A stretch of 64,000 bases of DNA, taken from contig NZ_FOSZ01000006.1 of NCBI RefSeq assembly GCF_900114415.1, forward strand, positions 184,047 to 248,046, given 5' to 3'. This DNA comes from Shimia haliotis. GTDB taxonomy: Bacteria; Pseudomonadota; Alphaproteobacteria; Rhodobacterales; Rhodobacteraceae. Within the stretch, counting starts at the first letter, position 1; every line of letters begins with the position of its first letter. Below, piece by piece: positions 17,084 to 26,091 of the stretch. The notes under the pieces were generated by a model that searched no databases, had not been told where the DNA came from, and saw nothing but the letters and a program-made list of their open reading frames with translations. The translations under genes were made by a program, and so were the position numbers.

Positions 17084-18772
17084 ATGTTGCATTTGTTTGG
17101 GTCTTGCAGACGGTCCCCGGTGGCCGGCATTTGTTTGTTTTTTCTTGCGGTCAGCGTTCTGGGCGGCGCGACCTACACTGTTGGCGTGACGGCCAGGCAG
17201 GTGTTTCTTGCGCAGGAAGAAGAAGTGATCCCGATCATTGCAGGCAGCGATTTGGATGACATTCCGGCGTTGATGCGGGGAAATCTGCCAAGTGTGACCA
17301 CCAGCTTGGTCAAAGGCGAGCCCCGCCGTGAAAAACCTCCGCGTCTGTGCGAAATGCCTGAGGACTATTTCGCAACGAAGAACACGATGCCCACTCGTCC
17401 TGCTGGATATGACCGGCACAATGGCTATGTTCGCAAGTATCGCACACGGCGCGGTTTTTTGAACGAGAGGGAACTGCGCGCGGCGAAAGTGGCATGGCAC
17501 TATTTCGAGACGTTTACCCAAGAAACCACAGGGCTTGCCAACTCGGTAGGGAACTACCCGTCCACCACGCTTTGGGATACCGCGTCCTATATGGCGGGAC
17601 TCGTCGCGGCCTATGAATTGTGCCTGATTGAAAAGCCCGAGTTTGATCGCCGGATCACCCTTCTGCTCACCACCATCAAGTCGTTGGAACTGTTCCGCAA
17701 AGAGATGCCGAACAAGGTTTATCACACCAAAACGGGTGCCAAGGTCGACTATACCAACAAGCCCGGTGAAATCGGATTCTCCGCATTGGACATCGGTCGG
17801 TTTCTGGTTTGGATGCGGATTTACAAGAACCGCTACCCCTATCTTGCGAACACGATCGACTCGGTGCTTCTGAAGTGGGATTTTCGCAATGTCATTGATG
17901 ACGAAGGCCTGATGTTCGGCGCCTATGTCGACAAAGAAACAGGCGAGACTGTTTATGCCCAAGAGGGGCGGCTTGGTTATGAAGAATACGCCGCGAAAGG
18001 GTTTGCCCTTTGGGGATTCCGGCCGCGGCTGGCCCACCGTGCCGAGCCATTTCTGACCGCGTCCATTTTCGGAGTTCAGGTCCCCTATGACGGGCGTGAT
18101 CCAAGGGTATTTCACTCGCAAAATTATGTGGTGACGGAATCCTACCTTCAGGACGGATTAGAGCTTGGTTTCGATTTGCCACATGACGACAGTTCGCCTG
18201 AGTGGTTGCATTCTGATGGCTGGCGGGCAGAGTTTGCTGACAGGATTTATCAGGTGCAAGAGAACCGGTGGCGGCAGACCGGATTTCTGACGGCGCGTTC
18301 CGAGCACAACGTCAAAGGTCCGCCCTATTTCACCTACGACACAATATTTTCTGATGGCTACCCTTGGAACACGGTGACGCCACGGGGAGATTATGTCCCT
18401 GACCATTCCGCGGTGGCTGCCAAGGCGGCGCTCGGCCTCTGGGCACTATGGGACACCGAATATACCGACGTGCTCTATGAAGCCATAATCGAGCTCTATG
18501 ATCCGGAAAACGGTATGTACGAAGGGCTTTACGAGCGGGGCCAGGGGCGGGTGTCAATCTTCACCGCGAATAACAATGGCATCATCCTGACCTCTTTGCT
18601 TCACAAAGTGCAGGGGCCCATTTTGACGCCCTATACCGGCGATACCGAAGTTTGGTTCACGGCCTATCGGGACCAAGATACCCGTGTGGTCCGCAAGTAT
18701 CCCGATCCTCCCCAAGAGGAGGACTGGTTGCCGGCCCTGCGCCACTCTGTTCAAGAAAAGGCAGACTTCTGA
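17084..18772 (+). CDS. DUF3131 (glucoamylase-like toroid) protein, second copy
   Basis: The ATG at 17084 has GGAG at 17073-17076 and gives 562 residues. A membrane anchor or signal (residues about 12-40) is followed by roughly 90 residues absent from the first copy, then the DUF3131 domain. Motifs parallel those of 12281-13585: AKVAWHYFE, STTLWDTAS, SALDIGRFL, GRLGYEEYAAKG and a late NNNGIILTSLLHK. Acidic residues in GRLGYEEY and WDTAS could be catalytic, as in related toroid glycosidases, but this is unproven. The next gene starts on the last base of its stop codon. Two non-identical DUF3131 proteins in one locus suggest distinct jobs, such as one acting on the nascent chain and one on the exported polymer. 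Confidence 0.8.
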   Translation: MLHLFGSCRRSPVAGICLFFLAVSVLGGATYTVGVTARQVFLAQEEEVIPIIAGSDLDDIPALMRGNLPSVTTSLVKGEPRREKPPRLCEMPEDYFATKNTMPTRPAGYDRHNGYVRKYRTRRGFLNERELRAAKVAWHYFETFTQETTGLANSVGNYPSTTLWDTASYMAGLVAAYELCLIEKPEFDRRITLLLTTIKSLELFRKEMPNKVYHTKTGAKVDYTNKPGEIGFSALDIGRFLVWMRIYKNRYPYLANTIDSVLLKWDFRNVIDDEGLMFGAYVDKETGETVYAQEGRLGYEEYAAKGFALWGFRPRLAHRAEPFLTASIFGVQVPYDGRDPRVFHSQNYVVTESYLQDGLELGFDLPHDDSSPEWLHSDGWRAEFADRIYQVQENRWRQTGFLTARSEHNVKGPPYFTYDTIFSDGYPWNTVTPRGDYVPDHSAVAAKAALGLWALWDTEYTDVLYEAIIELYDPENGMYEGLYERGQGRVSIFTANNNGIILTSLLHKVQGPILTPYTGDTEVWFTAYRDQDTRVVRKYPDPPQEEDWLPALRHSVQEKADF

Positions 18773-20211
18773 TGACTATTTCGTTTCGAGTTTTTTCTCT
18801 TATTTCCGCACTCCTGATAGGAAGCCATGTAGATGCTCAGGTCAGCTTTGATGCTGCGGAAAATCGAAGTTTCGCCTCCGAAAATGCGATTCTGGATACT
18901 GCGATTCCGTTTGCAATAGGTGCCCGAGAGGCACAGCAAGCGCTGCGCGGGTCGTTTGGTTGGCCGAATTTTCAGGAGGGGCTGGTTGAAGGCGTGTATT
19001 TTCGCTTTGACCCTGATGGCTATGCGCGGTTTGCACCGACACCCCGATTGGACCGTGACGTGTTCGAGGTCATTTGTCGGCCCCGGACGTATTCTTGCGC
19101 GGCCCGTAAGGAAGGGTTCGAAATGTTCCTTACAGAGCGCGGCCAGATCCAGCTGAAGTTGGAAAATGTTGCGGCGGGGGACACGTTTCATGTTGTGGAA
19201 GGCGTGTCTGAAATTCAGGTGCCCGAACGCATCGTTCAGCCTTTGGATATGCAGCTAGAAATGCTGCTGGGTTCGGGTGGGGAGCTTTCGGCTCGCAGGG
19301 GCGGCAACGAAATTTCCCGTGTGTCCCTCAAGGGGTTTGCGGCTGTATCCTCATATCTGAGGTGGATTGTTGCGCGACAGGATTATTCCGTTTTGCCAAG
19401 AGGTTGGCCGGTTCCTAATGGCGCTGATGCGGCAACTACGTCAATGACACAATCGGCCGGCTGGGCCTCCCCGATGCCTCAACCGCAGGCCTTGGCCCCC
19501 ACCGTGATATCCCAGGCGTCGACGCTCATCGCGCCGGTTGAAACCACAGCGGCAAAATCTGAGGCGGAGGGTTTGCGGGCGGAGATTGACGAGTTGAAGC
19601 GGATGATGCTGCAAGACCGTGCCGGCCCGGACCCTGATCCTGTCAGTTTTCCAAGTGCGGGGGAGCAAATGCCTGCGCCTGCTGATAACACATCTGGGCA
19701 GGTCGCTGAGTTGCTACAAACCATTGCTGCATTGCAGGCCGATCTTCGCGACCTAAAGCAGCAAGATCTACCGACGCAGGAAAGCGGCTCCGTTTCAGTG
19801 CCCACAAAGCAGGAGGCTACGGATGCCATTCCGCTTGCGGAGTCGAACGCAGCAGCCGATCGTTTGCGTTTTCTTATGGATGAGTTGGGTTTGGATATGC
19901 AGACGGCCGTGGCCGTTTTGCAGATGTCGCCGTCCGACGACATCCGCGCTCCTGAGATATTGCCAATGCCGACAGAGCGCGCTTTGGAAACGGAAACCGC
20001 TGTGGCGGCTACAAACACAATCCTGTACCAAACCGATGTGGTTGATCAGATTTTGGCTGAACTGGAAGCAGACATCGCGCAGCCACAAATGCCAAAGTCC
20101 GCTGAGGCCGCGGCTGCTGTGAGCCCGACAATTCAGGAGTATCAACTCCTGTCGCGCTATTTCGCTTCCGCAGCTCTGCCCGCCTTGCGTGATTTTGCGG
20201 CCAAACAGTGA
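18772..20211 (+). CDS. Secreted protein of unknown function with Pro/Ala/Gln-rich linker and coiled coil
   Basis: I do not recognise this 479-residue protein. The start at 18772 shares one base with the preceding stop (TGATG) and yields a signal peptide (MTISFRVFSLISALLIGSH). Residues about 40-215 form a folded N-terminal domain with two cysteines (VICRPRTYSCAA). Residues 220-300 are low-complexity and rich in Ala, Pro and Gln. About 265-350 show heptad-like helices (LRAEIDELKRMMLQD, ELLQTIAALQADLRDLKQQ) predicting a coiled coil. The last helix ends in YFASAALPALRDFAAK. Coupling to the DUF3131 gene suggests that both work in the periplasm on the same polymer or complex. The frame stays open upstream to 18652 but only as overlap with the neighbour. 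Confidence 0.65.
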   Translation: MTISFRVFSLISALLIGSHVDAQVSFDAAENRSFASENAILDTAIPFAIGAREAQQALRGSFGWPNFQEGLVEGVYFRFDPDGYARFAPTPRLDRDVFEVICRPRTYSCAARKEGFEMFLTERGQIQLKLENVAAGDTFHVVEGVSEIQVPERIVQPLDMQLEMLLGSGGELSARRGGNEISRVSLKGFAAVSSYLRWIVARQDYSVLPRGWPVPNGADAATTSMTQSAGWASPMPQPQALAPTVISQASTLIAPVETTAAKSEAEGLRAEIDELKRMMLQDRAGPDPDPVSFPSAGEQMPAPADNTSGQVAELLQTIAALQADLRDLKQQDLPTQESGSVSVPTKQEATDAIPLAESNAAADRLRFLMDELGLDMQTAVAVLQMSPSDDIRAPEILPMPTERALETETAVAATNTILYQTDVVDQILAELEADIAQPQMPKSAEAAAAVSPTIQEYQLLSRYFASAALPALRDFAAKQ

Positions 20212-20287
20212 AAAGGCTGCCTGCTGAGCGGTGCACGGTGTGTGTGGAAAAGCTTCTGCTATTGCGCACTTTTGCGTGTAAGCGGTT

Positions 20288-20315
20288 GGCGCAAATGAAT
20301 TAAGGCACTTGCGCC
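20288..20315. promoter_or_regulatory. Inverted repeat upstream of modA
   Basis: GGCGCAA at 20288-20294 and TTGCGCC at 20309-20315 form a perfect 7-bp inverted repeat around a 14-bp centre, 56 bp before the chosen modA start. It could be an operator or an RNA hairpin. It does not look like the ModE consensus I know. Confidence 0.35.
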
Positions 20316-20371
20316 GGTCGCGCGCCTCTGGATACTTCGGTACAATGATCCGAGACGTGTCACCCTCTATT

Positions 20372-21151
20372 ATGGACTTACGCCGCAAGTTGCGAAAATG
20401 GGCCGCGGTTGCTTTGTGCATCGGGCCTTTAGGCCAGCCGGCGCAGGCGGAAGTGACCGTGTTTGCGGCTGCGAGCTTGAAGAATGTATTGGAAGAGATC
20501 GGGGAAGCCTTTGAGCAAACCTATGGCGAGCCAGTTGTTCTAAGCGTGGCGGGATCCTCTGTTTTGGCTCGGCAGATCGCTTATGGTGCACCTGCGGATG
20601 TTTTTATGCCCGCGAATTCCGCGTGGATGGATGACGTTCTAAAACGGGGGCGCATTCAGGAGGACACGCGCCGCGATATTGTCGGAAACGGTTTGGTGCT
20701 TGTGCGTCCTGCGGGCACGGGACCCAAGGATCAAATACCTGATTTGGCTGCGAGTTTCTCGGCTGATGAAAACGGGAAAATTGCGATGGCGCTGGTGGAT
20801 GCGGTGCCGGCGGGGATCTATGGTAAGACCGCCTTGCAACATCTCGGTGTTTGGGACGGCCTCGCTCCGAGAGTGGTGCAAACCGACAACGTCAGGGCTG
20901 CTTTGGCTCTGGTGGCGCTGGGCGAGGTGCCATTGGGCATTGTCTATGCAAGCGACGCATTGAGGGAGCATCGGGTTGAGGTCGTGGTGGAGTTCCCTGC
21001 GGCTTTTCACCCGCCGATACTCTATCCGGCGGCGGTTGTTGCAGATGCAAAATCAGACCGCGCGGGCGATTTTGTGATGTTTTTGCAAAGTGAAACCGCG
21101 CAAGCCATGTTTGACAAGGCGGGTTTTGCTCCGGTGGAGGTGAACCCATGA
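20372..21151 (+). CDS. modA: Molybdate ABC transporter, periplasmic binding protein
   Basis: ModA captures molybdate (or tungstate) in the periplasm and delivers it to ModBC. The chosen ATG at 20372 gives 259 residues with a signal peptide cut near QPAQAE. An ATG at 20345 and a TTG at 20309 are alternative starts with no better ribosome-binding site. Family features include TVFAAASLKNVLEEI just after the signal, VAGSSVLARQI around the oxyanion site, GAPADVFMPANSAWMD, and the late YPAAVVADAKS. The length fits ModA. The gene overlaps modB by four bases, making a classical modABC operon. Molybdate feeds cofactor synthesis for enzymes such as nitrate reductase and xanthine or CO dehydrogenases. 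Confidence 0.92.
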   Translation: MDLRRKLRKWAAVALCIGPLGQPAQAEVTVFAAASLKNVLEEIGEAFEQTYGEPVVLSVAGSSVLARQIAYGAPADVFMPANSAWMDDVLKRGRIQEDTRRDIVGNGLVLVRPAGTGPKDQIPDLAASFSADENGKIAMALVDAVPAGIYGKTALQHLGVWDGLAPRVVQTDNVRAALALVALGEVPLGIVYASDALREHRVEVVVEFPAAFHPPILYPAAVVADAKSDRAGDFVMFLQSETAQAMFDKAGFAPVEVNP

Positions 21152-21843
21152 ACGGGTGGCTCGGACCTGAAGAATGGCAAGCCGTCATGCTTTCGCTCAA
21201 GGTGGCATTTTGGGCCGTCGCAGGAGCCTTGCCGTTTGGTATTCTCGCCGCTTATGCTTTGGCGCGGTGGCAATTTTGGGGGCGGGAGTTTTTAAACATT
21301 ATCATACACTTGCCGTTGGTGTTGCCGCCGGTGGTCACTGGATATTTGTTGCTGTTGAGTTTTGGCACCCAAGGCGCAGTGGGACAGGTATTGCAAAAAC
21401 TGGGCATCGTCGTCGCATTCCATTGGACAGGTGCCGCGCTTGCAGCTGCGATTATGGCATTTCCTTTGTTTGTGCGGGCGGTCCGGCTTTCCCTTGAGGC
21501 GGTCGATCCGAAACTGGAGCAAGCGGCATCCACCCTTGGCGCAAGCGGTGCCCGCGTGTTTCTGACCGTGACCCTGCCGTTGATCGCGCCCGGGATTCTG
21601 GCAGGTGCGGTTCTGGCTTTTGCGAAAGCCATGGGAGAATTCGGAGCGACAATCACTTTTGTCTCAAACATCCCAGGACAAACCCGCACGTTGCCGTCAG
21701 CCGTTTATGCGTTTTTGCAGGTGCCGGGCGGCGAAGCTTCGGCAATGCGACTGGTGGTCGTGTCCATCATCATCGCTTGTGGGGCGTTAATTGTTTCTGA
21801 ACTGTTGGCGCGACGCGTTGCAAAGCGGGTGGGACGGCTATGA
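21148..21843 (+). CDS. modB: Molybdate ABC transporter permease
   Basis: This 231-residue inner-membrane permease has five to six hydrophobic segments. It carries the cytoplasmic EAA loop that contacts ModC (VDPKLEQAASTLGASGARVF, about residues 117-136). The PLVLPPVVTGYLLL segment near 53-66 and GEFGATITFVSNIPGQT near 164-180 are typical of ModB. It forms the homodimeric channel for molybdate. Its start overlaps modA by four bases and its end overlaps modC by four, so the three are co-translated. Confidence 0.95.
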   Translation: MNGWLGPEEWQAVMLSLKVAFWAVAGALPFGILAAYALARWQFWGREFLNIIIHLPLVLPPVVTGYLLLLSFGTQGAVGQVLQKLGIVVAFHWTGAALAAAIMAFPLFVRAVRLSLEAVDPKLEQAASTLGASGARVFLTVTLPLIAPGILAGAVLAFAKAMGEFGATITFVSNIPGQTRTLPSAVYAFLQVPGGEASAMRLVVVSIIIACGALIVSELLARRVAKRVGRL

Positions 21844-22925
21844 CGCTCTCGGTGCAAATCGCGCAAAAGCTTGACGACTTCGCGCTGGATGTGGCCTTTG
21901 AGGTGCCGGACGGATTGACGGTGTTGTTCGGCCCCTCGGGGTCCGGAAAGACCACTGTGATCAATGCAGTGGCCGGATTGAGCCGGCCTTCGCAAGGGCG
22001 GATTGAGGCGCAGGGCCGAGTGTTGTTTGACGCAAGCCGCGGGGTCTGCCTGCCGGCGCATCGCCGTGAGATTGGCTATGTGTTTCAGGAGGGGCGCCTG
22101 TTCCCGCATATGACGGTGCGCAAGAACCTTTTGTATGGCAGGCAGTTGGCGCGGGACCGGCAGGACGAGATCCGTTTTGACCGCGTCGTCGAAATGCTTG
22201 GGCTGGGTCGCCATCTGGATCGCCAGCCTGTGCATCTTTCTGGTGGGGAAAAACAACGGGTTGCCATTGGGCGGGCTTTGCTGGCGCGTCCGAAGATGAT
22301 CCTTGCGGATGAGCCATTGGCGGCGTTGGACGAGCGGCGCAAGGCGGAAATCCTGCCGTATTTTGAACTTTTGCGGGATGAATTTTCTCTGCCTATTCTG
22401 TATGTTAGCCACTCCATCGCAGAAGTGGCGCGATTGGCGACAACTGTGGTGGCGCTGGCACAAGGGCAGGTGTCTCGGGTCGGCGCCGCTGCCGAGGTTC
22501 TGGGCGATCCGGCTTTTACACCGGCAGGTGTGCGGGCTGTGGGCGCCATTTTGGATGCGCGGGTAAAGGCGCACCATGCGGACGGGTTGACCGAATTGGA
22601 CGCGGGCGGTGTCGCATTGTTTTTGCCAAAATTGGTGCAACCCGAAGGGCAAAGCGTCCGTGTCAGGATGGCCGCGCATGATGTAATGCTGTCGCGGGAG
22701 GCGCCTAAGGGATTGTCTGCGTTGAATATTATGTGCGGGACGATTGCCGCGATCCGCGCAGGGGAAGGGCCGGGGGCGATTGTGTCGATAGACACGCAAG
22801 CGGGTCGCGTTTTGGCACGGATCACACGGCGATCGGTGCAGGCGATGGGCTTGGTCGAGGGGCAGCCGATATATGCAGTGGTCAAATCGGTGGCCGTTGC
22901 GCCGGAGGATGTCGGGGCCCGATAG
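21840..22925 (+). CDS. modC: Molybdate ABC transporter ATPase
   Basis: ModC, 361 residues, powers molybdate uptake. Walker A is GPSGSGKTT near residue 31, the signature is LSGGEKQR near 130, and Walker B ILADEPLAALDE follows near 150. A C-terminal molybdate-binding Mop/TOBE region covers about residues 290-355 (LNIMCGTIAAIRAGEGPGAI), which senses internal molybdate in this family. The ABC domain is followed by no further gene in the operon. A hairpin and the second 11-bp repeat array lie downstream. Confidence 0.95.
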   Translation: MTLSVQIAQKLDDFALDVAFEVPDGLTVLFGPSGSGKTTVINAVAGLSRPSQGRIEAQGRVLFDASRGVCLPAHRREIGYVFQEGRLFPHMTVRKNLLYGRQLARDRQDEIRFDRVVEMLGLGRHLDRQPVHLSGGEKQRVAIGRALLARPKMILADEPLAALDERRKAEILPYFELLRDEFSLPILYVSHSIAEVARLATTVVALAQGQVSRVGAAAEVLGDPAFTPAGVRAVGAILDARVKAHHADGLTELDAGGVALFLPKLVQPEGQSVRVRMAAHDVMLSREAPKGLSALNIMCGTIAAIRAGEGPGAIVSIDTQAGRVLARITRRSVQAMGLVEGQPIYAVVKSVAVAPEDVGAR

Positions 22926-22973
22926 CGGCGATTAACGGTTTGAAAGAAGCGCGAATCCCGTTGGCTGCATCAC

Positions 22974-23003
22974 GTCGGTATAACGTCGGTATTTTGACGG
23001 TGC
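22974..23003 (+). repeat. Triple 8-mer array, 11-bp period (GTCGGTAT array 2)
   Basis: GTCGGTAT occurs at 22974-22981 and 22985-22992, with a degenerate third unit GACGGTGC at 22996-23003, all 11 bp apart. It shares the flank CTGCATC with array 3 at 61320-61349. It lies between modC and tex, in the same orientation as both genes. Confidence 0.75.
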
Positions 23004-23006
23004 GAG

Positions 23007-23021
23007 TGCCCGCGTCGGGCA
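23007..23021 (+). terminator. Hairpin after modC
   Basis: TGCCCG-CGT-CGGGCA gives a 6-bp stem with no T-run, immediately after the repeat array. It may help end or protect the modABC transcript, but it lacks the U-tract of an intrinsic terminator. Confidence 0.35.
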
Positions 23022-23175
23022 AGTGTAACAGCGCCGTGCGCAGGTGGCCTCGGAAAATCTACGGCAAGTATGATGTGGCTCAGGATATCCGGCCAAAACT
23101 GTTCTGCTTCGGCCTTGGCGGCGTGGCAAGGCGCGGCTAAGAAGGGTGTCCCATCGCCAAGAAGGAACGCCCCAA

Positions 23176-25551
23176 GTGCAGATGAATGAGCAAGTCACCA
23201 CCCGAATTTCCAGAACCATTGCGACCGAGATCGGCGCATCGGCGTCGCAGGTTGGCGCGGCGGCTGGATTGCTGGACGAAGGGGCGACGGTGCCGTTTGT
23301 GGCGCGCTATCGCAAAGAGGTGACGGGCGGGTTGGACGACACGCAGCTTCGGACCTTGGCGGATCGGCTAGGATATCTGCGCGAACTGGAAGCGCGGCGG
23401 GAGACCGTTTCTGCGTCGATTTCTGATCAGGGCAAGATGACCGATGATTTGGCCAAAGCGATTTTCGGGGCAGAGACCAAGGCGGCGCTGGAAGACATTT
23501 ATCTGCCGTATAAACCGAAGCGGCGCACCAAGGCGATGATTGCGCGGGAAAATGGGCTCGGCCCGTTGGCAGATGCGATTTTGGCGGATCGTGGGGCGGA
23601 GCCGGAAGTTTTGGCCGCTGGGTATCTGTCGGAGAATGTTGCGGATGTAAAAGCGGCGCTAAATGGCGCGCGCGATATCGTGGCCGAGGGGCTTACGGAG
23701 AACGCCGCGCTGCTGGGTGAGTTGCGCACGTTTTTGCAGCGCGAGGCTTTGGTCAGTGCCAAGGTGATCCCCGGACAGGAGCAGGCAGGCGCGAAGTTCT
23801 CGGACTATTTTGAGCATTCGGAAGCGTGGTCCAAGGTGCCGAGCCACCGCGCGCTGGCGATGATGCGGGCGAGCAATGAGGGGGTAATCACACTGGACAT
23901 TGGCCCCGATCCTGAAGGTGGCAAGGAGCGCGCGGAGGCGATGGTGGCAAGTCATTTGAACACCCGCACCGAAGGTGCGGGCGATCAGTGGCTGCGCAAG
24001 ATGGCCGGTTGGACGTGGCGCGTGAAGCTGAGCCTGACGATGACGGTCGATCTGATGAGCGAGCTGCGGCAGCGGGCGCAGGAAGAAGCCATTCAGGTTT
24101 TCGCGCGCAATCTGAAGGATTTGTTGCTGGCGGCACCGGCGGGCGCGAAGGCAACGCTAGGCCTTGATCCCGGTATTCGGACGGGGGTGAAGGCTGCTGT
24201 GGTGGATGCGACGGGCAAGGTTCTGGATACGGCGACGCTTTATCCGTTCCAGCCGCGCATGGATGTGCGGGGGTCCGAGGCGGCTTTGCTGGGGCTGATT
24301 GCCAAGCACAACATTGAGCTCATTGCGATTGGCAATGGCACCGCAAGTCGGGAGACCGAGAAGCTGGTGAGCGATACGCTGAAGCTTTTGCCCAGGGGAG
24401 TGAAAGCCCCGACCAAGGTTGTGGTGAGCGAGGCGGGAGCGTCGGTCTATTCGGCGTCGGAACTGGCGGCGCGGGAGTTCCCCGATCTGGACGTGAGCCT
24501 GCGCGGCGCGGTGTCGATTGCACGGCGCTTGCAGGATCCGTTGGCGGAACTTGTGAAGATCGAGCCGAAGTCGATCGGGGTCGGCCAGTATCAGCATGAC
24601 GTGGATCAGCACCGTTTGGGCAAGTCGCTTGAGGCGGTTGTCGAGGATGCGGTGAACGCGGTGGGTGTGGATCTGAACACGGCCTCGGCGCCTTTGTTGG
24701 CGCATGTGTCGGGGCTTGGGCCGTCGCTGGCGGAGGCGATCGTGGCGCACCGCGATGCCAACGGGGCGTTTGACTCGCGCAAAGCGTTGTTGGATGTCTC
24801 GCGGTTGGGTCCGTCGGCCTTTGAGCAATGCGCGGGGTTCCTGCGGATTGCCGATGGTGAGGAGCCGCTGGATGCGAGTTCGGTGCACCCTGAGGCCTAT
24901 GACGTGGCGCGCAAGATCGTGGCAGCCTGTGGACGCGATGTGCGGTCGTTGATGGGCGATGCGGCGGCGCTCAAGCGTGTGCGGGCGGAAGAGTTTGTGT
25001 CTGAGCGATTTGGTTTGCCGACTGTGCGCGATATTCTGGGAGAGTTGGAAAAGCCGGGCCGTGACCCGCGTCCAACGTTCAAGACCGCGACGTTTGCCGA
25101 TGGGGTGGAGCAGATTTCGGACCTGAAGCCCGGCATGGTTCTGGAGGGGACCGTGACCAATGTGGCAGCGTTCGGGGCCTTTGTGGATGTGGGCGTGCAT
25201 CAGGATGGGTTGGTACATGTGAGCCAGCTGGCGGATCGGTTTGTGAAAGACCCGCATGAGGTGGTGAAGGCCGGCGATGTGGTGAAGGTCACGGTGGTTG
25301 AGGTGGATGCGCCGAGAAAGCGGATCGGGTTGTCGATGCGCAAGGATGGCGGGGCGTCAGCCAAACAGGACCGCAATGCGCGTGGCGGGTTTGACCGTGG
25401 GAACGGCGGGCCAAAGGGCGGTGCGCCCAAAGGGGGCGGACCGCGTGGGGCTGGGCCGAAGGGCGGGCGGCCTCAGGGTGGCAAGCCGAAGTCGGACAGC
25501 GGCAATGGTGCGCTCGGCGCGGCGCTCATGGATGCGATGAAGAAGCGGTGA
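23176..25551 (+). CDS. tex: Tex-family RNA-binding transcription accessory protein
   Basis: Tex is a nucleic-acid-binding protein tied to transcription and, in several bacteria, to virulence or stress gene expression. The chosen start is GTG 23176, 8 nt after AAGGAA. GTG 23146 and ATG 23182 are the other candidates. The 791 residues show the Tex order: N-terminal helical domain ([17 protein letters not shown]), YqgF-like core ([17 protein letters not shown] near 325), helix-hairpin-helix ([20 protein letters not shown] near 500) and an S1 RNA-binding domain ([20 protein letters not shown] near 645-715). The C-terminus is a Gly/Lys/Arg-rich tail of about 60 residues ([20 protein letters not shown]). 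The tail probably adds RNA affinity. Confidence 0.93.
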   Translation: MQMNEQVTTRISRTIATEIGASASQVGAAAGLLDEGATVPFVARYRKEVTGGLDDTQLRTLADRLGYLRELEARRETVSASISDQGKMTDDLAKAIFGAETKAALEDIYLPYKPKRRTKAMIARENGLGPLADAILADRGAEPEVLAAGYLSENVADVKAALNGARDIVAEGLTENAALLGELRTFLQREALVSAKVIPGQEQAGAKFSDYFEHSEAWSKVPSHRALAMMRASNEGVITLDIGPDPEGGKERAEAMVASHLNTRTEGAGDQWLRKMAGWTWRVKLSLTMTVDLMSELRQRAQEEAIQVFARNLKDLLLAAPAGAKATLGLDPGIRTGVKAAVVDATGKVLDTATLYPFQPRMDVRGSEAALLGLIAKHNIELIAIGNGTASRETEKLVSDTLKLLPRGVKAPTKVVVSEAGASVYSASELAAREFPDLDVSLRGAVSIARRLQDPLAELVKIEPKSIGVGQYQHDVDQHRLGKSLEAVVEDAVNAVGVDLNTASAPLLAHVSGLGPSLAEAIVAHRDANGAFDSRKALLDVSRLGPSAFEQCAGFLRIADGEEPLDASSVHPEAYDVARKIVAACGRDVRSLMGDAAALKRVRAEEFVSERFGLPTVRDILGELEKPGRDPRPTFKTATFADGVEQISDLKPGMVLEGTVTNVAAFGAFVDVGVHQDGLVHVSQLADRFVKDPHEVVKAGDVVKVTVVEVDAPRKRIGLSMRKDGGASAKQDRNARGGFDRGNGGPKGGAPKGGGPRGAGPKGGRPQGGKPKSDSGNGALGAALMDAMKKR

Positions 25552-25590
25552 GGGGTGGGCCCTTCCGTGCCTGCAGCACGTCACTGGGAG

Positions 25591-26028
25591 TTACGCCAGA
25601 AGCGATCCCATGCGGCGCATGGCGAGGGCGTAGCCTTCAACGCCGAAACCCGCGATCACGCCGTCGGCGCGCTGGCTGACGTAGGAGTGGTGCCGGAAGG
25701 CTTCGCGTTTGTGCACGTTGGAGATATGCACCTCCAGCACAGGCCCTTCGAAGGTGTGCAGCGCGTCGAGGATCGCCACCGAGGTGTGCGTGTAGGCCGC
25801 CGGGTTGATGATGATGCCTGCCGCGTTATCGCGGGCTTCGTGGATCATCTCGACAATCTCGCCTTCGTGGTTGGACTGCATCAGCTTCACAGACAGGCCA
25901 AGATCGGCGCCGAGCGCGGTACAAGTGGCTTCAACATGGGCCAGCGTGTCTGAGCCGTAAATCTCCGGCTGGCGCTTGCCCAGAAGGTTCAGGTTCGGGC
26001 CGTTCAGGATGTAGATTGTCTTGCTCAT
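25591..26028 (-). CDS. aroQ: 3-dehydroquinate dehydratase, type II
   Basis: AroQ dehydrates 3-dehydroquinate to 3-dehydroshikimate in the shikimate pathway to aromatic amino acids. At 145 residues it matches the type II enzyme. Visible motifs are [19 protein letters not shown] at the start with the active-site Tyr24, the [14 protein letters not shown] lid, [10 protein letters not shown] and the catalytic histidine in [11 protein letters not shown]. It is convergent with tex and followed by the Lrp gene's 3' end on the same strand. No shared operon is obvious. Confidence 0.95.
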   Translation of the reverse strand: MSKTIYILNGPNLNLLGKRQPEIYGSDTLAHVEATCTALGADLGLSVKLMQSNHEGEIVEMIHEARDNAAGIIINPAAYTHTSVAILDALHTFEGPVLEVHISNVHKREAFRHHSYVSQRADGVIAGFGVEGYALAMRRMGSLLA

Positions 26029-26091
26029 GGGCTTGGTCCTGCCGTGTGGTGGTGCCTGTGCCTAGCCGCTTAAGTGCTTGTCGGGCAAGGG

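Noticed and set aside
24157..25257. 366-codon minus-strand frame inside tex
   Set aside because: It is antisense to the complete Tex protein and has no family motif.
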